A DNA stretch of 64,000 nucleotides. Origin: Cepaea nemoralis. Its lineage: Eukaryota; Mollusca; Gastropoda; Stylommatophora; Helicidae. Location of the stretch: assembly GCA_014155875.1 (NCBI GenBank), contig JACEFZ010021411.1:62001-126000 (forward strand). Direction: 5' to 3'. The notes beneath the pieces are model-generated. The model saw only the letters and a list, made by a program, of their open reading frames with translations. It had not been told where the DNA came from and searched no databases. Each line of letters starts with the position of its first letter. Position 1 is the first letter of the stretch. The position numbers were made by a program, and so were the translations under genes. Below, piece after piece: positions 35,898 through 46,624 of the stretch.

Positions 35898-36429
35898 AGC
35901 TCTACGTATGTTATTTATTTGTCTCTAATTATTTGATATTTGTCTCTATGTCGGCTCTGTGGTGAAGGGTCTATGAATGAAATTTCTTCTTCTTCGTTCA
36001 TCCGGAGTTTTTTTTTCGGATGTGATTGCGTTGTGCCTGTTTACAGCAGAGCTGCGTTCTTGCGCCGTTAGGCCGACACATCCGACTTCTGCGGGCATTT
36101 GTTGACCGGGTTAACCTTCCCGGGGGTTTCTTAGGACGTTTGACTCTCACTGTTGTGGTGTTATCTCCCATCCTAGCTGGCCCATATAGAACAGCCAAAG
36201 ACATCCTGGTCAGCCCTCAAGGGAAGGCAGGGGCAGACCATGGGCATTCCCCGCCATCCAAGGAGGCTTCCATACTTGCAGAGCCAACACACAGCGCTCT
36301 GGTACTGGGCTCACCCAAGGAATCGTCACGTCCTGCACATGGCTGCTTAGCCTCACTTCCGTATATTGGGCCTTCCGTTCACCATAGGCTGTTCTTCCGG
36401 AAACCAGAAGAATGCAGTGTGCAGATGAC

Positions 36430-36725
36430 ATCCACACAGTGAGCTTTCGATTCGGACTTTCCGCACAATGGATTTGCTATCCGAGCAATATTCCATTTCG
36501 TGCCACTAGGACACTTTTTCCACCTTTTTTGAAAGCCCACACAGTGAGCTTTTGATTCAGACTTTCCACATAATGGATTTGCTATCCAAGCAATATTCCA
36601 TTTCGTGCCACTAGGACACTTTTTCCACCTTTTTTGAAAGCTCACACAGTGAGCTTTTGATTTGGACTTTCCACGTAATGGATCTCCTATCCAGCAATAT
36701 TCCATTTCATGCCTCTGGGAGGCTT
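36430..36725 (-). repeat. LINE B 3' UTR tandem repeat (~3 units)
   Basis: Units of GTGAGCTTT(C/T)GATT...CCATTTCGTGCCACTAGG with CACTTTTTCCACC match 11610-11900. Confidence 0.9.
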
Positions 36726-36784
36726 TTGTAACCGACATACCTGTGGTATGAAGTGTGGCAGTCTGAATACTTCTTCATACACCT

Positions 36785-37500
36785 TTAAATGTCAACCTGT
36801 ATGTAGTTAAAGTAAGCTACGGTCAACTTGAGCTTGTTGATATCTCCATAGAGCTTGTCCTCTAATGAAGCAGGTGTGGGCCAAAATATTTTTCTCTGTT
36901 CTGCATATATTGGGCAATCCTGAAGCAAATGTTTTGCTGTCATTTTTCCAGTTCGACAATTACATTCATCGGTATCTCCTATCTTTAGTTTATTGAACAA
37001 GTGGTATTTCAGCCTGTTATGTCCTGTGCGGAGTCTGAAGATTGCTACTTGTTCTCTTCTGTCGAGTTTGTAATATGCATCCTCCTTCTGGTGGCCTGGA
37101 TGCTCTGATTCCCATTTGGTTCTATAGGTGCTTTTTATCAACCTCTTTGCCTCATTATAGGTTATGTCTATGTCAGGCTGTGGTAGTCGTCCGCCCTCTT
37201 TTGCCAGTCTGTCAGCCTCTTCATTTCCAGGTATACTGCAATGTGATGGGATCCACTGTATTACAACTTTTTTGGATTTCTGGCATAGACCATGGAGTGC
37301 TGCTCTTAGGTCAGCTATTTCTGTGCTGTTATTGCTCTTCAGTATTGAGACAGCTGACTTTGCATCTGTGAAGATAGCTATTTGCTTCTCTTTATTTTCC
37401 TCCATCAAGAGCATTTCTGCTGCAGTTTTCAGAGCCTCTAGCTCCGCTTTGAAGTTACTTGAAAATTTTCCAGTTGCCTTTAATGGGTTTTTTTTTAAAC
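36785..37500 (-). pseudogene. LINE B polyprotein C-terminal part after frameshift
   Basis: It encodes ATGKFSSNFKAELEALKTAA, IFTDAKSA, QWIPSHC, GNEEADRLAKEGG, then the uninterrupted KWESEHPGHQKEDAYYKLDR and the terminal NYIQVDI. This segment defines the junction that S2 disrupts in LINE A. Confidence 0.9.
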
Positions 37501-40500
37501 TCCATTTTTTAAATTTAGGAGAATTCCTCCTCCTCCATTCTCTATTGAATTTTTGGCTGATCCATCTGTATATGCATGGGTCCAATTGCTGCTTGGGTAT
37601 TGTTCTTTTATGTAGTTTAGGGTTATATCTCTTCTTTCGGTTTCATGCTGAGTGTTCTTTTTCTCAATACCAGGAATGTTTTCTATCATCTCAGGCAGTT
37701 GCTGCTGTCTCCAAGCTGGGAACTTGTCTGCATTGTAAATAGGTTTGACTGTTGATATGTTAAGTATGGGATCTGCCCTAATCTTTCGTTTTGCAGTTTC
37801 TACAAAGTTGCTACGCTTCAGTCGTCCCTTTCCAAAACCACTAAATCTTTTATACATAGGGTGGTCTGTCAATCTTCTAAATTTTTCTGCTTGTTGCTGG
37901 GCTCTGCTATCTCTTCTATCCTGCATTGGTTGTAAACAAGTGATCTTTTCAAGTTCATTAATAGGCGTTGTCTTCAGGCTTCCAGTTATGATTCGCATTC
38001 CTTGATTTTGGACTCTACTTATTTTGTTAAAGTTTGACTTAGCTGCTGTTGCCCAAGCTGCAATGCCATATTCCAGTACTGGCCTCACCCGTCCAGTATA
38101 TAACTTCTTGAGAACTTTCTCATCTGCTCCCCACGTTGTACCAGCAAGCTTTTTCATGATTGCCATTCTTTGCCTTGCTCTTGTTCGATTTTTCTCAACC
38201 TGTGTTTTCCATGTCAGGCGACGATCAAAGGTGACTCCGAGATAGTTTGGATTTTCTTCATGGCGCAATATTTTTCCATTCAATACCAGCTTAGGTTGTT
38301 GAGTTTTATTTGAGAGGGAGAACACTGTGCATGTTGTTTTCTCCTCACTTATCTTCACTAGCCATGATTTTGACCAGTCCTCTAGTGCTAATAAGGCTTG
38401 CTGTATTCTGCTGTTAGCTGTACTAATATATTCTTCAGATGTCCATATGGCTAGGTCATCTGCAAAGGATGATGTGTGTACTCTGGCTGGAAAATTTTCT
38501 GTGATGTCGTTTATATATGCTAGGAATAATGTTGGTGAAAGAACTCCTCCTTGGGGGACACCTTGCTCCAACAGCATCATTTTGCTGGTTTGTCCTTGTA
38601 CTTTTGTCCTGGCAGTTCTGTTCTCAAGGTAGTGGCTGATCCATTTGTACATTTTCCCACAAAAATGCATTTTTTGCAGTTTTACTTTCAGTCCTTCCTT
38701 CCATACTTTATCAAATGCTTTTTCTAAATCTATCCAGACTGCTAGTGTGTGCTTTTTCTCTTGGAAGGCATCCTCTATTTCCTGAGCTATATAGGTTATT
38801 TGATCTTCAGTGGATCTGTACTTTCTGAATCCTGCTTGGTGTGGTGTTAAGAGTTTGTTTTCTTCCAGATGCCATGTTAGCCTGCCATTGATAATGCGTT
38901 CCATTAATTTTCCTACACAGCTAAGTAGACTGATAGGTCGATAGCCATTTGGTTCTTCCAGGTCTTTTCCTTTCTTTGGGATTGGTATTAGTATAGCTTC
39001 CTTCCATGCCTGTGGGACTATTCCCCTCTTCCAGCTGTAATTTAGGACTGCTAGTAGTTTCTTTTTTGCCTTAGTGCCTAGTCCTATTAGCATTTCATTT
39101 GTGATTCCATCCTTTCCTGGTGATTTCTTCTTTTTTAGGGTATTCATTGCCTGTTCCATTTCTTCCATTGTTAGATTTGCCATCATATATTCTGCTGCTG
39201 TCTCTGTATTTGTATGATGTATCTGCTTGTCTTTGATTGCTTTCTTCTGTTCGGTTGTAATATCAATATGGTTTGCATTTGCATAGTGTTCCATTAGTGC
39301 ATTTGCAGCCTTTTTTCCTGTAAGGAAGGCATTTCCTTGTTTAATTGTTATTTGTTTGTTGCTAGGTCCTTCATTGTTCATGGCTTTCACTAGTTTCCAT
39401 AGTTTGTTTCCATCCATGTCAAAATTCAGGTTTTCTGTTTTTTCCCTCCAACAATCTCTTGTTGTTTGATTTACTGTTCTTTTATATTTTGCTGAGATGG
39501 CTTTGAGAGAGATATTCACTTCAATTGTTTGTTCTCTCTCTGCTGTCTTCCTGGCATCTTCAACTTTGTCCTCCAAACTTTGTAGTTCTTCAGTCCAGTA
39601 TGGTTTGTAATTTTTCCTCGCTCCTCTTGGAATGGACTCAGTGGCTGCCTGTATTATCGCTCTGTTTAGACTTTCCACCATTTGCTTTATGTTGCCATAT
39701 CGTGTATTTATGTTTTCACAATATTTGTCTGTTAGTATGGCAAATCTGTCCCAATCTGCTCGTTTGTAATTCCAGCGGTGCAAGGGCTTTTGCTCCTGTG
39801 GAACATACTCCATATTCATTACAAGCTTGATTGGTCTGTGGTCACTACCTGCTAATTGGTCCAGCACATGGCGATCGATTTTGTGGAGGATGTCTCCTGT
39901 GCAGAAAGCTAAGTCTGGAGTAGAAGTGGTAAGCCATCTTCTGGAGTAGAAGCTCGGTGTGTCATCCACTTTGTTGAGTAGATGGAGATTTGAGTCTATT
40001 TCCCAGTCCTCCAATTCATCTCCTCTTTTGTCAGTATCTGGGTATCCCCATCTTTCTGAACGGCTATTAAAGTCTCCGACAATAATGCAGTTTGTGTCAG
40101 TTATTTTCATGTTTGAGAGTGTAAGGTCCTTATCTGCTGGGCTATAAAGATTGTAGATTCTTATTTTCACGTCCTTTATCATTATATCAACACCTATAAT
40201 TTCCGTTTGGTTGTCAGAGATCACAGATACTTCGCTGCAAGGTATTGTATTTCGTGTAAGTATTAGAACTCCTCCTTTGTGTCCTTCGCGGTCGAAACGT
40301 GTGGCCTGATATCCTCTGACTGAGAATTTGTGATTGGCGTTGAGGTGTGTCTCTTGAATGCATGCCACATCTATTCTACCTTTATGAAGACGCTGTGTTA
40401 GGGAGTCTTTCTTCTTGTAAACTCCTTCGGCATTCCACTGTAGTATGTTGAGTGTCCGGGGTATTTGGTCAATAGCTCTTAACCTACTCCTCTGTGCCTT

Positions 40501-40638
40501 GACTCCACAGCACAGGGGAAGGTGACCACCAGTAGTCATGGGTGGACCCCCTCGAGGCAGGGGGCCCGGCACTATCGCCGCCTGATGGGACTTCACGGGA
40601 TTAGCACCATAACGAGTAATTTTGATTTGTGACATCAT
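37495..40638 (-). pseudogene. LINE B polyprotein, frameshifted in RNase H
   Basis: 1,047 codons carry complete endonuclease (GDFNSRSERWG, GSDHRP) and RT (SPGKDGIT, GVPQGGVLSP, FADDLAIW) domains and the first RNase H aspartate (YTDGSA). The frame is lost in a T-rich run near 37488-37500, where LINE A reads a different length. The rest of RNase H and the Cys/His tail continue in another frame at 36785-37500. Otherwise nearly intact, so inactivation, if real, is recent. A homopolymer sequencing error is also possible. Confidence 0.9.
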
Positions 40639-40647
40639 GAATTAAGT

Positions 40648-40885
40648 TACGTTGCACTGCTTTGTCAAGCCTGTGGCTCAGTACATCCGATTTCGACAAG
40701 CATTTATTCGGGATGCTTTCCCTAGCCTTTGACTGTCCCCAGTCTACCTACAAGGCAGCAGGTTTTACGTTGCACTGCTTTGTCAAGCCTGTGGCTCAGT
40801 ACATCCGATTTCGACAAGCATTTATTCGGGATGCTTTCCCTAGCCTTTGACTGTCCCCAGTCTACCTACAAGGCAGCAGGTTTGT
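40648..40885 (-). repeat. LINE B 5' UTR tandem monomers (2 units)
   Basis: Two near-identical ~119-bp units sit in the leader, at the same position and phase as in LINE A. The duplication therefore belongs to the master element, not to one copy. Confidence 0.92.
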
Positions 40886-41054
40886 GTGTCTCTTTGTCTG
40901 GTCCCTCTCCCTTGACCTGTCCGACATGGGTGGCCCTACCAGTAGCTGTGCTACCGTCGGCATAGCTCTTGGGGTCATTGGGACGCACAAGCCCCTCTAC
41001 CTCGTCACGGTGGACACACAGCAGAGGGGTGAATGAAATTTGTAATTATGCATA

Positions 41055-41252
41055 CTCTGTTTGAAACACAGCTGTGGACAATTTAGAAGAAAAGCAGACT
41101 GCATTGCGCTCGCTTTCATACAATGGTATGAGCACTGGTCATTCAGAAAGCAATGGCAAACTACTGGATGTAAACTTGCCAAGAAATCACAAACAGTCAA
41201 CAAATTCTGGGGTTGACTGCGACATTCTGTAAAAGAAATGCAACTAACTTTT
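41055..41252 (+). repeat. SINE family 1 copy
   Basis: It contains GAAACACAGCTG (end of the tRNA head), CATTCAGAAAGCAATGGCAA, CTTGCCAAGAAATCACAAAC, TTCTGGGGTTGACTGCGAC and GCAACTAAC. Confidence 0.82.
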
Positions 41253-41979
41253 AATTCTATCTTCTTGATTTATATTTAGGTCTTCCTATATTTCATTTGC
41301 CCTATGGGTTTGAAAGATGTCTTTAATACACAGGTTTAGCTAATCCTACATGGCATGTTTCTTGGGACAGAAAGAGTTAGAACAGCAGAAATTTTCAACA
41401 TCTATGTACAGCTTCAATATATACGCTTACTTTCCATCTAAACAAATGCCATTATTAACTCAAAAGACAACCATTGACCATTGAGGATATTATGAGGAAC
41501 TGCCTTACACTTAGAGCCTTAGTGTGATTCTCAGTTTTGCACATCACATTTGCAAATACAACACTGTTTATGAAAATGTAATCTGTGTGTGGCACCTACA
41601 GGTAATCCACCAGTAATATTAGAATGTTGTCAATCATTGATACATCCGTCCATTTTTCTGCCAGTCTATTGGTTTGCTTCTTTGATGACATAATAGATTA
41701 AACTTGTAGACAATTCTCAAGTACACTTTGTTCTTTTCTTTAATGACAGTCAGTGTTATTTCTGTCCTTTTGAAAGTTATCTTAATATGCCACACATACA
41801 CATGTGAGTGTGGGTACACACCAGTGTCTTATGGCACAGGGGCAGTGAACAAGAGTTTCACAATACAACATAGTGGGTTCAAACATCAGTTGCATGTCAT
41901 TTGTAAGCACAAAGTCTTGCATTGATTTTAACAATAATAAAGGTGTAAGTAGTTAAGAAGGCAATGGTAACTTCTAAAC

Positions 41980-41984
<5 letters not shown>

Positions 41985-42069
<85 letters not shown>
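41985..42069 (+). repeat. (GT)n/(AT)n microsatellite
   Basis: GTGTGTGTGTGT passes into ~70 bp of perfect AT repeats. Confidence 0.97.
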
Positions 42070-42074
<5 letters not shown>

Positions 42075-42408
42075 GGTATTTGTAGTCTCACTACACTTTG
42101 TGTGTAGAATAAATTTGAAAAATGAAGAACATGATACCAAAAGAATGGGCTCCACAGTCAATCGTGAAGCAATATGCAGCGAATGGCTGTCGTCTGCTGA
42201 AGTAATTGTTTGCACTTCAGACACCTGTTATAATGAATACTTCATTGGTACTTTCCAGCTTACCAAAAACAGCGTTAGACCACAGCAGTGACTGTTGTAA
42301 CTAATTTAATGAATGGATTGTTTAGCACATTTTTTGATGACATCATGCACTTCATTTTCAGATTTGTTCTACATGCAAAGTGTAGTGGAGTGGGACTTTA
42401 CAAACACC

Positions 42409-42409
<1 letters not shown>

Positions 42410-42494
<85 letters not shown>
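42410..42494 (+). repeat. (AT)n microsatellite
   Basis: Perfect AT repeats of ~84 bp, ~340 bp from the previous AT array. Confidence 0.97.
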
Positions 42495-42500
<6 letters not shown>

Positions 42501-42752
42501 CTTTATTAAAAGTTACAGTTGTTTGGTAAAAGAAGTTATTGATGGCATGGTTTCTAAAAGAAGAGGCAGCGTCAACCAGCACAAAGATGGACACCGGATG
42601 TCGCAGACATCTTGAACGTGGAGCAGGAGGACTGACCAAGGATTGAGATACTTCGGCAAGCCGTGATGTGAGCCACGTTCTGTAAAGTATCTGTTACTGA
42701 TGGTGGGATCTCTCTCTTTCTCTGTTCGAGGTGGGGTTGAGATATCAAGTTG

Positions 42753-43029
42753 AATATCAACTTGGAGCAGACTGTAGTTATGTACCAGCCAGCTCCAGGG
42801 ATTAATCTCACAGAGCCGAATATCAAAGTGAATGGTCATAGACTAAGTGTTGTGGACAAATTCACCTATCTTATCTTGGCAGCACTGTGTCAAAAGCTGC
42901 CACAATTGGTGACAAAGTGAATGCAATAATCTCCAAGGCCAGTGCAGCTTTTGATAGACCACAAAAATGTGTTGGTCAGAAATGGAATAAGCCTGCAAAC
43001 AAAGCTGAAAGTCTACAAAGCAGTCATAT
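42753..43029 (+). mobile_element. SR2/RTE-like LINE fragment, left part of nest
   Basis: ATATCAACTTGGAGCAGACT, TATGTACCAGCCAGCTCCAG, GTGTTGTGGACAAATTCA and AAAGCTGAAAGTCTACAAAG match 59712-59978 of the SR2-like copy in the same orientation. It is interrupted after AAAGCAGTCATAT and resumes at 45636. Confidence 0.88.
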
Positions 43030-43183
43030 CTTCTTCTTCTGCGTTCATCCAGAGTTTTTTTATTTTTTCGGACGTTTACTAATTGCATTGTGCCTGTTTA
43101 CAGCAGAGCTGCGTGCTTGCGCCACTAGGCCGACACATCCGACTTCTGTGGGCATTTGTTGACCAGGTTAACCTTCCCGGGGC
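43030..43183 (-). mobile_element. Short retroposon S3, itself split by an RTE
   Basis: It lies within a perfect 13-bp TSD AAAGCAGTCATAT (43017-43029 and 45636-45648). Its first 12 bases (minus strand GCCCCGGGAAGG) are duplicated at 43172-43183 and 45624-45635, because an RTE inserted there. The (GAA)n-type tail and stem-loop are present. Confidence 0.93.
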
Positions 43184-45623
43184 CATCCATCCATCATGTG
43201 CCATGCCGATAAGCGTGGTCGGTCATGTTCTGCCATCTCACTCGATCACCAGAGTCTTGGATCAGCTCCGTGTTCCTGTCTCGACCATGTCCCGTGGCCA
43301 AGCCATCCAGGTATTTACTTCTCGGTTTTTCCCTTGCTCTCTTCCCTTCGATCTTGCCAGTTGTCACCAAGTTCTTCAAGTGATTTCTTCTCATAACATG
43401 TCCAAAAAATGTTGACTATCTGCGTCTAATGCCTCTAATCAGTTTACGATCTTCATTTGTTTCTTGAAGGACTTGTTCATTGGTTTTTCTGTCTGTCCAT
43501 GATATTCTTTGCATTTTCCTCAGAAACCACATTTCCACAGCCATCAGATGGTTTTCAGCTTGGCTGCTCATTGTCCACGCTTCACATCCATATAAAAGTA
43601 TAGGTTCTATGTAGCACTTCAACACTCTTTTTCACGTTTCAATTGATATCTTTTTATTGGTCAGTATGTTTTCTATTTTGCAAAAGCCTACCTTCGCAAT
43701 GGCAATTCTTGTTTTAATCTCTCCAAGGCATCTCCCATCAGATGTTATGACTGTGCCGAGATAACTGTATCGGTTTACTTGCTTAAGAATATGCCCATTT
43801 ACTCGCATGTCACATTGTGGTATTTCCTTCTTCCCAGTGACGACCATAATCTGTGTCTTCTTACTATTCAGTTATAACCCTAGTTGTTCACTGTGTGTAA
43901 CAACCGCATCTACTAAATTTTGCAGGTCCTGTTCATTGTCTGCAATCAAGACTGTATCATCCGCATATCTAATGTTATTGATGTATCGTCCCCTAATGTT
44001 GATTCCTTCCATATCTTCAATATTTCTGAAAATATTCTCACTGTACAGGGAAAAAAGATCTGGAGACATTACACATCCCTGTCTCACACCTCTTTTAATA
44101 GGCTGGTATTGGCCTACATCATTCTCAATTCTGATGGCAGCTTGTTGTTTCCAATATATCATTATATGTTTTTTACAAGTCTTAAGGTCTTTTCCATCAA
44201 TTTGTAGATCTTCAAGCATCCTTATCATGTCGACATGTCTCACTTTATCGAAAGCCTTTGAAAGATCTAAAGATATAGATCTTTGTTTACTTTTATAGAA
44301 CGTTCAATTACTGTTCTCAGTATATACACAGCATTTACTGCACGCTTGCCTTCTACAAACCCGCATTGTTCATCTCCTATTTCGGGTTGTATTTTCTTTC
44401 TAACTCTTTGCATGATAATTCTGAACAAAATCTCCATCAAGTGGCTCATTATACTAATTGTTCAATGTTGATCACACTCCAAGGCTTCTTCGGGCTTCTT
44501 CTTTCTTCGGGATTGCAATAAATATCTCATCTCATCTCATCTCATCATGTTCCTCTTGTACCTTGCGGTGTCGAGGTGAAGTATAAACTTCGTGAGAGTG
44601 CCCGGTTATGGGCTTCGTATATCGACATTCCCATGGATTCTGTTATTTTTGTGTCAGTCCGTTTATACTTCTTAGTTTTTCTACGAGCAGTATGAAGATC
44701 CCCTGCCGGCTTGCTAGGCCAGTCGCAGGTTTAGGACACTAATCTGACCACAGGGAGTCCATCCCCTATGGCGAGCCATAGCCCCGTTAGCCCATGACCT
44801 CGCGGTCATGGTTGCCCGGTCTGCACCACGTGGAGGTGGGGGTTGACTTGTGTAGTCTGCGGGTCATCGGCAGGCTACTAATTTTCGCTCTTCACCCCTC
44901 CTGGGAGAGGCTAGCCGATCCTAACCCTGCTGGCTGCAGGGCCAGGCGCATTCCACACCTTACAGACAATACTGCAATAAATATAGAATTACATAATTCA
45001 GGAGGTTTATCTCCAGTATTGTATATTGCATTCAGCAGTCTGGTGGCTTGGTCTATTCCATATTCTTCTAAGGCATTGATCATTTCTATTGTGATGTTAT
45101 CTGTACCTGGGGCCTTGCCAGTTTTCATATGGATAAGGGCATTCTGAACTTCCATCTTCAAAATTGATGATCCTTTATTATTATTCCGAAGATCATATTG
45201 TTCTTCTCTTGTATCATCATAAAGGTCTTTTACATAATCTGACTATGCATGTAAAATCTGATCTTTTTCTATTCTGATTTTGCCATCTTTGTGTTCTGTT
45301 GTGAGTGATGTAATCAATTCTTTTGTGTTAATTTGGTATTCCGGGTGTTGTGTTGGTTTTCAATTTCTTTGCAATTTTCCTCAAGCCATGTTTCTTTTGC
45401 CTCTTTGCATAGCTTTCTAATTTTCCTGTGAATCTCTTCATATTTTTCCTTGTTATTTCTTCTTATTTCCATGAGTTTTAAGATGTCTTCCGTCATCCAT
45501 TTCTTGCGTCATATTATCTTTATTTTTGGGATGGTTGTTTCTGCAGCTTGGTTCACTGATTTCTTTAATATTTCCCATTGGTCAGTGACGTCTTGAAATA
45601 ATATTTCGATATCGGACAATGCC
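43184..45623 (-). mobile_element. RTE-type LINE, 5'-truncated, nested in S3
   Basis: Its TSD is the 12-bp CCTTCCCGGGGC (+ strand, 43172-43183 and 45624-45635). Broken minus-strand frames encode KAPGTDNITIEMI, IIMQRVRKKIQPEIGDEQCG, GVRQGCVMSPDLFSLYSENI, YADDTVLIAD (~43955), SYLGTVITSDGRCLGEIKTR, YGCEAWTMSSQAENHLMAVE and MWFLRKMQRISWTDRK. The 3' end is GGCATGGCACATGATGG with a GATG tail. No endonuclease domain remains. A 447-bp element is inserted at 44526-44972. Frameshifts and stops make it inactive. Confidence 0.93.
44526..44972 (-). mobile_element. 447-bp SINE-like insert with (ATGAG)n tail
   Basis: It is flanked by perfect 12-bp TSDs TGCAATAAATAT (44514-44525 and 44973-44984) inside the RTE reading frame. 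Minus orientation is inferred from the (ATGAG)4 tail next to the left TSD. It is GC-rich (GGCCCTGCAGCCAGCAGG, CGGCTAGCC, GCCCGGTT blocks) and has no RT motifs. No certain Pol III boxes were identified. Confidence 0.9.
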
Positions 45624-45635
45624 CCTTCCCGGGGC

Positions 45636-46040
45636 AAAGCAGTCATATTATCCACTATTTGTGAAACCTCAACTGTTTACCAGCGACACACCAGGAAATT
45701 AAACAACTTCCACACCGTCTGCCTTAGGAAGCTATTGAAGATTAAATGGTAAGACAAAATCCCAGACACTAGTTCTAATAAGAGCGTCCATGCCCAGTAT
45801 TCACACAATACTATACTAATGAAGAATCAGATTCGCTGGGCTGGTCACTTGACTCACATGCCAGATCACAGGCTCCCTAAACGAATTTTTTTTAACGGCG
45901 AGCTGTGTTGTGGTAAACGCTCCCAAGACGGCCAGAGGAAACGCTTTAAAGTCTCTGAAAATCTCGCTAAAAGCTTTTGGAATTCATCACGACACTTGGG
46001 AGACTGCTGTCAAAGACCGAAATTCGTGGCATACATCTCG
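45636..46040 (+). mobile_element. SR2/RTE-like LINE fragment, right part of nest
   Basis: After the second TSD it resumes with VYQRHTRKLNNFHTVCLRKL, LLKIKW and further on RWAGHLTHMPDHRLPKRIFF and KRFKVSENLAKSF. This continues the frame broken at 43029. Similar segments are at 59990-60130 and 62395-62535. Confidence 0.9.
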
Positions 46041-46596
46041 GAACAGTCATAACATCTGATGGGAGATGCCTTGAGGAGACTAGAACAAGAATCGACATGG
46101 CAAAGGCAGCCTTTTGCAAGATGAAAAACATACTGGCCAATACAAATGTGTAAATTTCTACGAGAAAATAAAAGACTGTTGAGGTGCTACATAGATCCTG
46201 TACTTGTGTATGGATGTGAAGCGTGGACAAGCTGAAAAAGCATCTGATGGCTGTGGAAATGTATTTTATGAGGAGAACGCAAATAATACCACGGACAGAC
46301 ATAAAGACCAACGACCAAGTACTACAAGAAACAAATGAAAATCGTAAACTGTTTAGAATTATTATTAGACGTAGACAGTCACCATTCTTTGGGCATGTTC
46401 TGAGAATAAATAAATGGGAGAACTTGGTAACAACTGGCAAGATCGAGGGGAAGAGAACAAGGGGAAGACAGAAGTAAATACCTGGATGGCTTGACAACGT
46501 GGCATGATCGAGACAAGAACACTGGGCTGTTCGACAACTCTGGTGTTCGAGTGAAATACCGAATCATTGCCAACCACACTTATCGGCATGGCACAT
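46041..46596 (+). mobile_element. RTE-type LINE 3' fragment
   Basis: GTCATAACATCTGATGGGAG through ACGTAGACAGTCAC and GCATGGCACATGATTGAT. Broken frames give VYGCEAWT, EMYFMRRTQIIPRT and GKIEGKRTRGRQK. It is the same family as 24280 and 43184. Confidence 0.88.
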
Positions 46597-46624
46597 GATT
46601 GATAGTTAGTTAGTTAGTCGACAG

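Larger units (their letters stand above)
35986..41029 (-). mobile_element. LINE B: second full-length copy of the LINE A family
   Basis: A 5,044-bp element lies between perfect 12-bp TSDs TGAATGAAATTT (35974-35985 and 41030-41041). Its 5' end, tandem leader monomers, ORF, 3' UTR repeats, terminal stem-loop and (GAA)n tail match LINE A. It lacks the S2 insertion and so serves as the empty-site control. It is ~96% or more identical to LINE A by eye, so both are recent. Confidence 0.96.

Noticed and set aside
43195..43396. Tandem open frames around the RTE 3' end as small genes
   Set aside because: They coincide with the decayed RTE C-terminus, also present at 3111 and 21441.
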